DNA from: Oscheius sp. JU75
Taxonomy: Eukaryota > Nematoda > Chromadorea > Rhabditida > Rhabditidae
Reading direction: 5' to 3'
Length of the DNA: 64,000 nt
Assembly: GCA_037178855.1 (NCBI GenBank)
Contig: JASJZC010000001.1
Span: 6,386,001 to 6,450,000 of the forward strand
The stretch's first letter is position 1. Each line of letters begins with the position of its first letter. Positions 37,101 through 47,679 of this stretch are shown here, piece by piece. The notes beneath the pieces are model-generated. The model was not told where the DNA came from. It saw nothing but the letters and a program-made list of their open reading frames with translations, and ran no database searches. A program made the position numbers and the translations under genes.

Positions 37101-40100
37101 TTGGTAATGACTCGCCTTTCTCTGCGTTTGCGGCATGATCGACATCGCCACTACAAAAATACATTGAGGAGAAATACTCCCTCTAGAACTCACCACGTAA
37201 CCGTTGGAATGCTTGATCAGACTCATCAACTGTTCTTTGGGACAGCTGGCTATTTTGCACTCTCTTTGGTTTGGAATGATTCCGTACCTCGCCAGAAACT
37301 GGATGCTGAGGAATACAGATTACTCTCATCGAGAAAGCATTCTCACCCAACTCGACTATCCCGAAAGATTTTCTGTATCAAATCGGCCGTGAAGTCAATC
37401 TCGAGAATTTCCTCAGGAGCTGCCACTTCTTGGTCGTCCAGAATAGTGAATTTGCCTCGCTCAGGTCGGTTTCGGCATCGCGGACTGAAACTTCAAAATC
37501 TTTTGTAAGAGTTTGCCTGCCTACAACACTGCAACTTCGCTGCTTACCTTCTTGTTGCTTTTGAAGAAGGACTCGTCTCCAGTTTCATCAGCTTCAAAGC
37601 AGGCTCTTCAATGTTCTCTTCACCTTCATCACTTCCAGACTCACACTAAAGTATCTCCGTCAGAAACATTTTCGTTTCACTAACCTCATCCGCCACTTCT
37701 TCCCCATCTTCTGGCTCCTCTTTTAGTTCTTGCTGGGGTATGAACATCGCTTCCAAGATGTCCATTTTGGGATGACTCCCTGTAAATTTTCCAGTGTAGG
37801 TTCGAAGAGGAGACGAGCAATTTGGAGAAATGATAGGGTCACCTAGGCAACGTGGCGGAGAGATGGGAGGGGACTGCTGAGGCTTCAAATCGCACCGATG
37901 GTCCCCCTCTCAGAGGCAAGAGCTTAGCCGGCTTGTTGACGTGGTTAGCAACGCAGGATGGAGATGGGATCGCTAAGTGCGAGAAGATATAAGAAGGTAG
38001 AAATTGAGCAATATTTGGAGTGACACAGGTGTGTACTTGGAAGAGGCTCAAATTATTACTGTCTCTTTGCCATTAGCTCTAACCAAAGTGCCTTTGTTTT
38101 CCTTGACGGGTTCTATACAATTCAGCCCCTTTATAGTCTCCATCTCTTGACTACAGTTTGTAATACCTGTGAGTGAGAATCTGGTCATAAGGATAAGTGG
38201 ATAATTGTAGCCGTGACCAGCAGTTAGACTCGTTGCCTACAGTAGAGAGAATGTTATCTACGAGCTCTACATCCTTTGGAGAAAAGGGTATCCAAAAAAT
38301 TAGTTGTCAAACAATCAAACAGGACTGGAGCTGAATCGATCCCTTGAAATGTGCAGTGTTTGAGCAGTGGGCCTTGATCCCGTGAGACCGACGCCGTACA
38401 GTTAGGCACCGAGCTTTCTATTCTCAACTATAGTTAGCAACTAGCCGATTTGTCAAACTGTCACACTCTCTCATTCCCCTCTATCGGCTGGCCGATTAAT
38501 CGACAGGGCGGCTGGAAACGATTATTGCGAACAAGCTGCAAGGAGTTGAATAAATGAACTGTGAGAGTGAAGAGATCAAAAAGGAAAGAGTCCAAAGAGC
38601 TGGCTGGTCCCTGTAGCCTCTCGCTCCAACACACTGAGCTTTGTTTGCTAGTGGCCGGGTTCTGCTGCCGACGACGGACTGTTGCCACGCGTGATCGCGG
38701 AATTTCTCCCGTACCGGACATTGTCCGGCGACAACAAGACCTCTATTTTTTGGTCTCTTTGGCGAGGACAAAAAGGCGCAGAATAGAAATGAAATCTATG
38801 GTTGCTTACATATATAGGGACCGGCTCCCACGGATACAGTAGTCTTTGTTCTTGTCTTCTCAGCAATAGTTTTGATAGGAGCTGCTGCAGATTTGAACAC
38901 GTCACCCTAATTCTAACACTAAGAAGACACCCTAATTCTCAAAGTCTCTTCCTGCCACACCTGCCCCGAAAAACCGGACACGCGTGTGGGTCGTAATCAG
39001 CCGAGAGCGGAATGCAAAGGCATTTCGAGAGTGCGCGCCATTGGGACCGTTGAACTTTTAGGCAAGAAATGGGAAAGAATAGAATTTTTGGAGAGGAGGA
39101 AAAAAACCTGGCTCCATCCAGTTTTTACCATTTAAACAGTTTTTGTATCGTTGTTATTGTCCAAATATTCCTCAACAAATGAGAGGGAGAAGGCAAAGGA
39201 ACCCCCAATGTGATTTCAACCATGTGCCTGGACTTTGGCCTCTTATTGTGTCGGGAGACAAACTGTTTCGCTCTTCCACATAGTCATTCACTGAAAGTCA
39301 GCTGATTCGACTCACAGACTTTCAATAAGTTTGTTTGAGCGAGAAGTCAGAAAAACTCCGGTGGCTTTTTCTCGGTATTGGTGGGGAATGAACTGTAGAA
39401 GGGCCCCCTGTTGACTCATGAATGACGGGACCGTTTAGTTCGCGGCAGCCGGCTGTCGGGAAAGGGTGCTGGAGTGGCGCTGGTTGGGCGCGCCGATCTG
39501 GTATGGTTCGTCGGCCATAGGGGCCTTGTGATATCGATTAGAAAGGGCCCCGTCCGTCCGCCCGAAAGTGGCGATTGGAAAGAATAGTAGAAAGATTGGT
39601 CGCAACGGCCGACCGGACCATCAAAACTAGAAGCGCGTGGAGAGAGAAGGCGGCGAGGTTGTCGCGCTCGCTCGCGCTCACTCTCTTCACTACCGTTGAA
39701 GGACGCGTCCCAATTGTGTTGTAGCATGGACCAGCGGACAGCCATCTAACTCGGTCGAAACCACTTTGCAGGGGGCTGGGGAAGTTTGGTCTCTTTCTCG
39801 ACAAAACATCGACCTGTACCGAGGAAGATGCGAGCAGAATAACGGTCAGCAGCTGGCTTCAAGGCTTGCTAAACTAAATCATTTGGTGTTTTGTTCTGTT
39901 TGATCTAAAACTACCTGCGGGAATCAGAAGGGAGAGCTGACTGATTCGTTTGATGCTGGATCTGACTACTCAACGCATCTCATACTACTGTTTCAGCTCC
40001 TACGGATGTCTCTTGGCTGCTGAATGTCTCTCCGAGGAATCCCTTCACGAGGCTACCGAATTCGCAGGAGGACCACTTCATGCACTGGCCGTAGCCATGG

Positions 40101-40925
40101 TAAAATACCATGTATTCAGCAAAACAGATCAATTTTTAGGAATGGGAACAGATTCAACATGATGAAGTCGGAACTGTTCATGTGCCCGTCTGTCTCTCAC
40201 CAGCTCTACACAGTGCTCTCTTCACTCTCTGTCGGAAGCTGGGAGACAGCTCGGCGGCTCATCTTCTTTCTCGTGCTTGCCGTAAACGAATTGCCGCAGA
40301 AGTAGCCGATCGTATTGGCGAGCATCTGGAGAACTTGGTGACTCATTCGAACGTCTCGCAGCGGACCTGGATTCAGTGGCTATTTGATTGCCGCGTCGTC
40401 ACAGTTATGTTCCCAAACGAGAGGTTCATTCTTTCACAAATTCTGTTCTAATAGCCAAGGCAAATGTAAGCCAAGTATTTTCAGGCTGAAGAAGCTACAG
40501 TCCTCCATTCAGCAGCACATTGATCCGTTCGACTTGACGCTTCTGAGCGATCTTCTGTCGACAAATGTTCGTCTGACCGCCAACCGTTCTCAGCTTCTCT
40601 ACGCCTGTCTCATTGTGGACATACTGCCCACGAAAGATCTCCAGCCATCGGCCACATTCTCGCAACTCATCGATATCGTCCCAAGGAACGAGCATCCTCA
40701 AAGACTGGCGCTGATTCCACGACTTGACAGAAATGTACGTTATACTGTTTTATTAGGTAATCGAAATATCATTTACAGCCGACGGAGGAAGCTTCAAAGC
40801 GTCTCCAAACCGCCAAAGCTCCGAAGAACAAGTATCTGGCAAACCCTCAGCAGGCTTCGAAGAATGCTTCTCTCAGCTCCTTCTACGACAAAATGTCCAG
40901 CAGCTTCAGCTTTTTCAGCACCTAA
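34195..40925 (+). CDS. cogc-1: COG1, conserved oligomeric Golgi complex subunit 1 (split by a large intron)
   Basis: A tethering-complex subunit acting in retrograde Golgi transport. The N-terminal part (34195-36085) has ESIHADLQTKMEGKREELRD, MVGRRYRDVLEASTEVRQVR and matches COG1. The C-terminal part (39997-40925) has HIDPFDLTLLSDLLSTNVRL, QRLALIPRLDRN and SLSSFYDKMSSSF, also COG1. The two join in phase at a GC donor (TTGAG/GCGAGT) and TTTCAG acceptor, giving EDALSSYGCLLAAE. The 3,911 bp intron 36086-39996 holds a complete antisense gene. Other introns are 35-65 bp. Alternatives are that insertion has split COG1 into two transcripts, with a second start near 39953. A poly(A) signal is at 41017-41022. 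Confidence 0.8.
36111..36116 (-). terminator. Poly(A) signal of the nested transposase-derived gene
   Basis: AATAAA on the minus strand, 91 bp after the stop of the nested gene and still inside the COG1 intron. Its presence between 36086 and 36207 explains the TTTATTAG that could otherwise be mistaken for a plus-strand splice acceptor. Confidence 0.55.
36207..37765 (-). CDS. ISXO2/Merlin-type transposase-derived gene, probably domesticated
   Basis: The protein starts MDILEAMFIPQQELKEEPED with a long acidic region, then a zinc-ribbon-like unit (ECKIASCPKEQLMSLIKH, WRCRSCRKRRERRV), a helical part (FFIFMLIWCENPGYTATEYN) and GQIGGPGTNVEILETFHTE, which corresponds to the VEIDE block of the DDE domain found in ISXO2 (IS1595/Merlin) transposases. 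The first catalytic Asp reads Leu here. A later TTVLMRDSL could hold the second Asp; I see no convincing third residue. Eight or nine short introns interrupt it. No terminal inverted repeats found. Introns plus a lost catalytic residue suggest a captured host gene lacking transposition. An in-frame ATG at 37888 could extend the N-terminus. Confidence 0.65.
37766..39996. other. Non-coding part of the COG1 intron
   Basis: 2.2 kb without a gene that I can support. It includes a perfect short palindrome (CCGGACA-T-TGTCCGG, 38714-38728) and GGCGCGCC near 39488. It may contain the promoter of the nested antisense gene and remnants of an inserted element, but I could not find matching terminal repeats. 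Confidence 0.35.
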
Positions 40926-41016
40926 CTGTATATTCTTTTTGTATTTTCGTTTCGGTTGGTCCCTTTTCTGTGATACTAGAGTGGTTTTTACGCGGAGGAA
41001 TAATAATCGGGGTTCA

Positions 41017-41022
41017 AATAAA
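41017..41022 (+). terminator. Poly(A) signal of COG1, next to a trans-splice-like acceptor
   Basis: AATAAA 92 bp after the COG1 stop, followed at 41031-41037 by TTTTCAG. The pairing of a poly(A) signal and an acceptor is what nematode operon junctions look like. Confidence 0.5.
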
Positions 41023-41054
41023 TTATATTCTTTTCAGCTCAATTTACTTCTCAA

Positions 41055-41284
41055 ATGTTGCTAGAAAACGGAGCGATTCGAAGGTACAATTCAACACCAT
41101 CTGTCCTTTTGTCCAAACTTCTCTTTTCTGTAACCGACGGAGGTTAGACCGATGTTATTCATCATCCTTCTATTGTCTACAGCGGAAAATCGACAAATGG
41201 TGAATCGAGAGGATGCGACCATAATCCATATCCAATGAACGCGAGATTCACCGTGAACGTTTATCGCTTGTCGACGGTCGATAG
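41055..41284 (+). CDS. Possible small protein downstream of COG1
   Basis: An ATG 18 bp after a TTTTCAG acceptor opens MLLENGAIRRYNSTPSVLLS and runs KLLFSVTDG to a donor at 41142. The next exon starts at 41183 (ENRQM). From there either the frame stops at 41236-41238, or a 47 bp intron leads to IHRERLSLVDGR and a stop at 41282-41284. I give the longer form. The product would be about 47-60 residues without a recognised domain. It may be the second gene of a COG1 operon, or just 3' UTR. Confidence 0.3.
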
Positions 41285-41474
41285 CCTTCTCCTCCTTACA
41301 CACTTCTATTTTATGTCAAGGCAATTTGTGAACGGAATAAACTTGATTGAATATCAGGGAAACATCCAGAGAAAGAGGGTAACCCGTGGCAACTAGTTTC
41401 CCTACTTCGAATACAACTCACGTTCTTCTGGAACTGCCCCCTATTGCCATAAAAGCAGTTTGCATGTCATATGC

Positions 41475-41481
41475 TGATAAG
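41475..41481 (+). promoter_or_regulatory. GATA-type site (TGATAAG) upstream of START protein 2
   Basis: TGATAAG lies 38 bp before the ATG at 41519. In nematodes this extended GATA motif often marks intestinal genes (ELT-2-type factors). A single 7-mer is weak evidence. Confidence 0.3.
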
Positions 41482-41518
41482 CCACCAAAGTGCCAGTGTC
41501 TCTTGTCCCCCAAACAGC

Positions 41519-42467
41519 ATGAACTCCGTGACTCTTTACGGAGTTACTGACTCTCTCAGTGACCGCTACTTGAAGGTTCGCTGTCTAACTAATTACTAAT
41601 AGGTTACAGTATTCTGACGCCTTGAAAGCAGCCTCCGATGCCTTCATGGAATTCGACAAGTTGTACAGGAGCAACGAGTTTCGGGAGAAGACGGGATGGA
41701 AGAAGGAGGAAGAAGAAGAGTTGTCGACTGTTTATGGAAAGAAGGTGGACGAGGGGAAAATGATCAACTGCAAGGTATCTACTACTTCTATCTATTCGAG
41801 TATACTTCCAGACCGAACTACCTGCTCCAGTCTCTCTTGTCCTGAAAGAGACTTGGGAGGGAATCGATCGTCTACCGATCTGGAACCCCAATGTGGCATT
41901 TGCCCGACTCATCGACACACCTTCGAAGAATTTCGACGTTTGCCATGTGAGTTGGCATAGAGAGACCTTATCGGAGACAGCTTCTGTTTTTTTGATCTCT
42001 CACTGATAGCCGTTTCCAGTACGTGAACAATGATGTCTTTGTTATTACGGGCAGAGACGTTGTATGCACTCGAATGTATAGAGAGGTCGACGACGGGTAC
42101 ATCTTGGCCAGTCGGAGCATTGAACTGTCAGAGTTTCCTGAAAGGAAGGACAAAGTCCGGTGGGTTTTGAGATTGAACGAGAATAGAAACCGAAAATGAA
42201 GGGCCCAGATAATCCTCGGCGGAGCCCATCTCAGTGCGCACCCGTACAAAGAGGACTGGACGATAGTGGATGCTGTCATGTTGTGTGATCCGAAAGGTCT
42301 GATACCGAAGGGGATCGTCAATCAGGTTGTTCTAGTCTATTCTTCAACTATATGACACGATCCAGGTTCTCGGAAAGATCAGTTTGATGGACTCGAAGGT
42401 GAACAGAGAATATTACGAGAAACTATGGAAGGAAAAAAAAGAAGTACAACGTGACTTCTCTCAGTAA
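41519..42467 (+). CDS. START-domain lipid transfer protein, paralogue 2
   Basis: Same layout as the gene at 9801: MNSVTLYGVTDSLSDRYLK, then KETWEGIDRLPIWNPNVAFA, VFVITGRDVVCTRMYREV, LASRSIELSEFPERKDKVRA and CDPKGLIPKGIVNQVLGKIS. It shares four intron positions with that gene (after YLK, before TELPA, before YVNNDV, after KVR) and adds one before VLGKI. Length about 240 residues, START only, no signal or membrane segment. The C-terminal tail is charged (KEKKEVQRDF). An AATAAA (42484-42489) follows 17 bp after the stop. Expected to carry a lipid in the cytosol; the ligand is unknown. Confidence 0.85.
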
Positions 42468-42497
42468 AGAAGTAGACTACTCCAATAAACCTTCATA

Positions 42498-42979
42498 GAA
42501 CTGTTTTTCGACTGTCCGTCATTGGTCTGTCGTCTTTTACTATCAACATCATGGCTGTTTCAAACAACAAGTATTTGTACGCTTTGTGAGACTAACGATA
42601 GAATATCCCATTTTGTTTCAAGGTGATCTCATCGATGCAAACGAAAATGGCGATACCGAAAAGGGACACATGTGCTCCGAGACCTGGTTCCTGGAAATGT
42701 ACAGTCCAAACCTCCCCATTTTAGCCTCATCTTGTCTCTTGACAGGAAACGGTTTACCTTGGATATGTGCACATTACTGTTTGTCCAAAACTCGGTAGTA
42801 CTGAAACAGACGCCTCGGGTCAAAGTGTTCTCGGTAAGCTAGCGCTTTCGCACTTCAGTGTACCTCTGCTTAGTTTATCTCTATGATAGGGGTTTCATGA
42901 GTACTGTAAGCGTACAGATATTAATACCCTAACCGCAAACTCAAAGCAGGGTGAACATGTCCTACTTTCTGTGGCATGA
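42498..42979 (+). CDS. Unrecognised small gene, 5' end unresolved
   Basis: Five exons can be joined in phase (to 42622, 42664-42698, 42746-42833, 42874-42905, 42947-42979) over introns of 40-47 bp. The product reads IEYPILFQGTHVLRDLVPGN, ETVYLGYVHITVCPKLGS, TETDASGQSVLVYLYDRG and FMSTQGEHVLLSVA. Codon use in the middle exons looks coding, and the beta-rich pattern could be a small domain. I find no ATG in the first exon's frame, so it either has another upstream exon or is a gene remnant. I do not recognise a family. Confidence 0.35.
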
Positions 42980-43360
42980 TTTTAAGTCATTAGGAGTGTA
43001 TGAAATGCAGAACCGCATTGCTAGCTAACAGGTGAACAAAGGATACTGATTAACGATTATTCTGGTCTACAAACCCATCTTAGTAAAGTGGGTCCAATAA
43101 AGACATTAGAAGTGGATCTTGGTCCAGTTCTATGATAACCTATACGTGCAGGTATGGACTCTGACAATGAGATGAAACGACACACTTCTAGCAAACCAGG
43201 GAAAACGCAGAAATGCACCGACCCTTGCTTTGATTATCGATTTTCGCATGTGAATCGAGCTTCACAGACCAGAGACGCAGCCTCCGTTCCCGCTTGCTGC
43301 TTTTATAGGGCACCCCTTTTTTTCTGAGAAACATTCATCGTTCAACAACTGAGCGAGAAG
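42980..43360. other. Intergenic region before the RING gene
   Basis: 380 bp with no gene, repeat or RNA that I can support. Confidence 0.35.
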
Positions 43361-44291
43361 ATGGACAGCGAGGTCGTGCACCGAATGGACCAGCATTTTG
43401 CTGATGTGATGAAGAACTTTCTCATCGGGATCAAGGAGAGTGCCAGAGGTATTTCTTGTTCCAACTTCAGGGATCAGTTTTTCAGAACACGACATGATTA
43501 CTATTTCGGCCAACACCGATAGAGCACTCAAAGGACTTCAACAAAGTGAGCTCATCAAAGAAAAGACTATGCGTACTGTGTTTAGTGACTCGAATTCGGA
43601 CCCAATACGTGGAAAAATTGGTTGATTCTCTTGAGCACAAACATGGCCTGGAGAAGAACAATCTTCGTCTACAGAACATCCAACTGTTCAACGAGAACAT
43701 GGTACTAAAGATGCAAAAGTTTGATCAGGAAATGACTCCACTCACAAGGAGATCGGGAAGGGTTGGCGGAAGACAGAGCAAGGTTCCAGACTGTCCAGTC
43801 TGTTTGAGAACTTTTGGTGGGTTCAGGTCATTTGTCTCATCAGAATTCTTGTTACAGATTACCGAGTAGCTCCGCACAGTGGTACCTGTGGACATTCCGT
43901 CTGTCAAGATTGTAGACGATCCCTACCAGCTGGAGACTGTCCAATCTGTCGTGAATACGGTAGTTTCACCACTTCCGCAAAAAACTACTTAGCTCAGGGT
44001 AGGAGTTCTTCTCCCTAGCCTCTATTGTTCAATTCAGAGCTTATTGAGAACATTAGTCAAGAGAGTAATCAGGATGAGACGACTGGAGGAGAACATGAGA
44101 ACGACGGATATGAAACCGCCAATGAGGAAGACAATGAGAGCGAGTATGACCGAATCGAATCCGATGACGAGGAAGAGGAATTCGATCGAATCTCATTCAG
44201 CGAAAGCGAATCTGCAGAAGATTGGAACGAAGAAGAGGATGAAGAAGACGGGGTCTCTCTTCACTATTTTCTACCGGATCTATTTGATTGA
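43361..44291 (+). CDS. RING finger protein with acidic C-terminus
   Basis: A likely E3 ubiquitin ligase. The N-terminal third is helical, with coiled-coil potential (MDSEVVHRMDQHFADVMKNF, YVEKLVDSLEHKHGLEKN, LRLQNIQLFNENMVLKMQ). The RING follows as CPVCLRTFDYRVAPHSGTCG, HSVCQDCRRSL, DCPICRE, a C3HC4-type spacing. The last exon is extremely acidic (TANEEDNESEYDRIESDD, NEEEDEEDG). Five introns of 36-46 bp. No substrate or partner can be inferred. The layout resembles nematode-expanded RING families rather than a named vertebrate protein. Confidence 0.72.
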
Positions 44292-44447
44292 TGTTAGTGT
44301 TACTATAGTTTCTGTCCACTCTCTTCGAGGTCGTGTAGTTTGTACTATCGATAATAACCTACAATATAGCTAAAGCTGCACCGTCTCATAGTCTGGCCAT
44401 GCAGATCTCCCGAAAATATTCATTAATTAACAGATCGGTAGGACAGT

Positions 44448-45545
44448 CTAAACCTTCTCGGTCTCACTTCCACTTCTCATGGTGCTGTTGAGAGAGAGCA
44501 GCGAGGTGACATTCAGAGTCGATCTGTGCTGGAGCGACGAGTCGACCGGGTTCCAGCTCATCTCTTCCTTTCCAGAATCCGAATAGAGGCTGATAGTCGA
44601 CTGACTAGGGGCGGGAGTAGCACCACTGGGAATGACCGGCACGTAACGGGACAGAGCCCAGTCGAGACAGCGCAACTGGGTCATCGTCTCCTCCATATGA
44701 TTTCCGATCGTCTTCTTGTTCTCACTAACGCGGAAGGTGGTCGGGGCGAGACGACGCAGAGAAGAAAGACCTTCTTGAAGCTGGTAGAAGGCAGAAGAGA
44801 GATCAGAGAGAGCAGCGACGGTGTCGTTCGAGCTGCGAAGAGTATCCTGCTCGGAAGGAAGTTGCATGTCAGTAATCAGGCGATGGTACATCTGACACTG
44901 TTCTAGCCTCTGGTTGGCAACATCACAGGCCATGTGTCCACGACGAAGATTGGCAGCAGCCTGACCGTGGCTCTTGTAGCGACTCGAGACGGCATCCATC
45001 TGGTCCTTCATGATCTTGATTTGCAGCGACGGGTGGAGACACTGGAATTTTTTTGCTTTGTGCTAAATGTAGAATAAACCTGTTCAAAGTTGCTGGTCAT
45101 CTCCTTCCAGAACTGGTCAGCCATGCTTGTCTCCTTCTCGATTCGGTCCTCGATTCCATCCAGCATGGTTCCGATCTCGTCCAGTTGACCCAGTGTGCTT
45201 CTGGTCAGAATTGCGGCCGAGTGACAGCTCTGGTTGAAGAGAGAACGAGTGCTCTCGCCAGTCTCACGGGCCAATTGCGTCGTCTTCTCGATGTTCTTGA
45301 CCAGTTCGGACAGGTAGTTGGACCTCTTGTTCAGCGGATGCTTCTGAGGTATCGTCACGGGCTCGCGGTCGAAACGAGACAAAGGAGCCGCCTTGCGTAG
45401 TTGGAGCGGCTGAAATCTGTCGATTTTCTACAGGAAACAGCAACTATACCGATCCACTGTCACTTTCAGACTCCTCAAATGAGCCATCTTCGCTGAAACG
45501 GATGGGCGAGCCGAAGTTGAGGGCGCCAAAGTCCTGGAGATTCAT
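44448..45545 (-). CDS. Coiled-coil protein of unknown function
   Basis: Starts MNLQDFGALNFGSPIRFSED, then a basic stretch (RKAAPLSRFDREPVT, KHPLNKRSNYL) and long helices: ELVKNIEKTTQLARETGEST, STLGQLDEIGTMLDGIEDRI, VANQRLEQCQMYHRLITDMQ and LSSAFYQLQEGLSSLRRLA. The C-terminus is Ser/Thr-rich without pattern. Nothing membrane-spanning. The heptad-rich middle recalls SNARE-like or cytoskeletal adaptors, but I do not recognise it. It follows PGS1 on the same strand with about 215 bp between coding regions and PGS1's poly(A) signal in between, so it is probably the downstream gene of an operon. Confidence 0.6.
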
Positions 45546-45557
45546 TCGGGTAACTGA

Positions 45558-45629
45558 CTACTGTTCGTCCGGAAAGCCTTTCTTTTGAAGTTTTTCAATC
45601 AAAGTTTCTAGTTCTTGCTCAATTACCAT
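45558..45629 (-). other. Short upstream ORF (23 codons) before the coiled-coil gene
   Basis: An ATG opens a 23-codon frame of helical, charged sequence (IEQELETLIEKLQKKG) that stops 12 bp before the ATG of the coiled-coil gene. It could be a uORF acting on translation, or a leftover of a longer exon. Low confidence. Confidence 0.25.
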
Positions 45630-45760
45630 GGATACAAGCTTTTCAAAAGCAACGAAAAAATATTTTCCAAAAGTTTTATTTCTACAAGAACAATAACTCG
45701 AGCAGACCCGTACTGCAATGAGCAGGCTTCCTAAATCTACGCATAAATACAAGTTCTAGC

Positions 45761-47529
45761 CTAAAAGTAGTTTCGGATAAATCGTGAAATGATGCGGATA
45801 ACTGTCGGCACATGGTGCTCGGCTCTTCTCATCGCTGCACTGTCTAGAACTGTGCAGTAGTCCATCAAGCGCGTCTTCTCCTCGGCCAGTCTCGCTCTTA
45901 GATCGTCATTCTTGGTCACTAGCAGAACTTGAGCCTCTAAATCACGATGCAGGGAGCGATATCCGTAGTTCGAGGATCCGACGAGGGTAGCTGACTGAAA
46001 ACATCTACCTTATAATTATAAATCGCAATCCGTTCGACTCACTTTGTCGCTCCCAGATATATGGATGGTATATGTAGGTAGTACACATCAAGTGTTATCG
46101 AGACATATTAAAGGTAACCGAAAACATTGACTAGCCGAGGTGCGAAATTCCCCAAAACAAATCAATTTTTGAAAAAGTACGCAAGTATTTCTATGATATT
46201 TTTGATGAGACGAGCTATTATTCTACGTAGTTTTCACTAACTTTTATTCAAAAAAGCGAAGGTGTATAGCTCTACCGTCTTAGAACATCGGAAACCTTAA
46301 TTTTTCGAACAATAGCGTATCGCTAGTCTGTTTTTTTTTTCTAAACTAAATCCAGAATTACCTTGTCGTTCGTCTCTAGCCACAGTCCTTTGGCGTGAAA
46401 TGTCCATTCTGGTCGATTGTACTCATATAGTGTGACCTCTTCTCTCGCGTATTTCTCCATTTTGGTCAGAAACTGCTCGATGACCCAGGAATACATGGCC
46501 GGAACATATCCAGACGAGCCCGATGCTCCGAAGAATCCATTGGCTTCTGGCGATGCCGTGATAATCTTTAATGGGTACGTTGTTTTGGCCAGCATGAGGT
46601 CTTCGTATTCTTGAACACAGTTGAAATATCCCGAGGCGAGAGTCATTTGAATTTGAGGGTTCTGAGTGGCGAGCATTTTGCGGAGAATCTCGTGTTCTTG
46701 GAGTATTCCAAACGAGCCCATTTGGATCAGAGGATAGACGACAGTATCTCCATCAGTTGGCGGCTTGAGCTGTTGTATAAGTTCTTCTATTTTGCGCCGA
46801 ATGTGACTGATGTATTCGGAGGAGGACCCTTAAAACATGATAAATTTAAATGTTTGGCTCCTACCTTGAAAAGGGTGAACTTTGCATTCTGGATGAAGAC
46901 TGAGACTTCCATCTGCAGTCAATTTAAACGAATTCTGTCCGACCGTGTCGACAATCTTCTCCAAGTAGTCGGCTAGCTCGGGACAGTTCCGAAACTGCAC
47001 GTATCGGTCCTGTCTATTTGTGAAGTACGAATCGGACAGATTCGCTCCGCTAATAATCACGTCATCGTCAAATATATAGATCTTCATGTGCTGCAGTCCG
47101 ATGACCTCGTTGTTACGCTCGGAAAGAAACCACTTTTTCAGGTTGCGCAAATGTGGGGTATGGTAGAGGTAGATCTAAAGTTTGAATAAGGAAAAAAACC
47201 AAGAACTGACAAACCTGGGCATTTGCCGCGATATCTCTCAGCAGACAGATGCTGCTTTTTCCTTCCGCGACTCCTCGTGTTCCTCTCAAATAGTCCAGCA
47301 GAATGGACACTTTTACGTCTTTCCTCGCTTGAATGGTGTCTCGTAGAGTAGCCACCAGCTTCTGCTCCATGTCTCCGCTCCCGAGATACAGACTTGTTAA
47401 GACAATCCGTCGTTGGGCTTTTTGAGAGCGGCTGATCAGTTCGTTATAGAAGTCGGAGGGTGAGACGAGCGGCGTTACTTGCTCTGCCGCGATGGCGAAT
47501 CCGCCCAAGTTGGATGGAATGGCATCCAT
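45761..47529 (-). CDS. pgs-1: Phosphatidylglycerophosphate synthase PGS1
   Basis: The mitochondrial enzyme making phosphatidylglycerol phosphate for cardiolipin. Two HKD motifs of the phospholipase D superfamily are visible: HMKIYIFDDDVIISGANLSD and FHAKGLWLETNDK, with SATLVGSSNYGYRSLHRDLE after it. Other family segments are RRIVLTSLYLGSGDMEQKL and VSILLDYLRGTRG. The start at 47529 (MDAIPSNLGGFAIAAEQ) shows no obvious mitochondrial presequence. One intron (about 46000-46362) is ten times longer than the others. A poly(A) signal lies near 45672. Confidence 0.92.
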
Positions 47530-47679
47530 GGTCTGAAACAGCTGCTAGACCGGATCCTACTGATAAAGTGATAGGTTGCCGGCTCAAACCGTAGAAAAGA
47601 CACAAGATATTGCGAGATACTATAGTTAGCAACATGTGAACAACAATTTGAGGTTTAATAATTGTGAAGAGCGTCGAGA

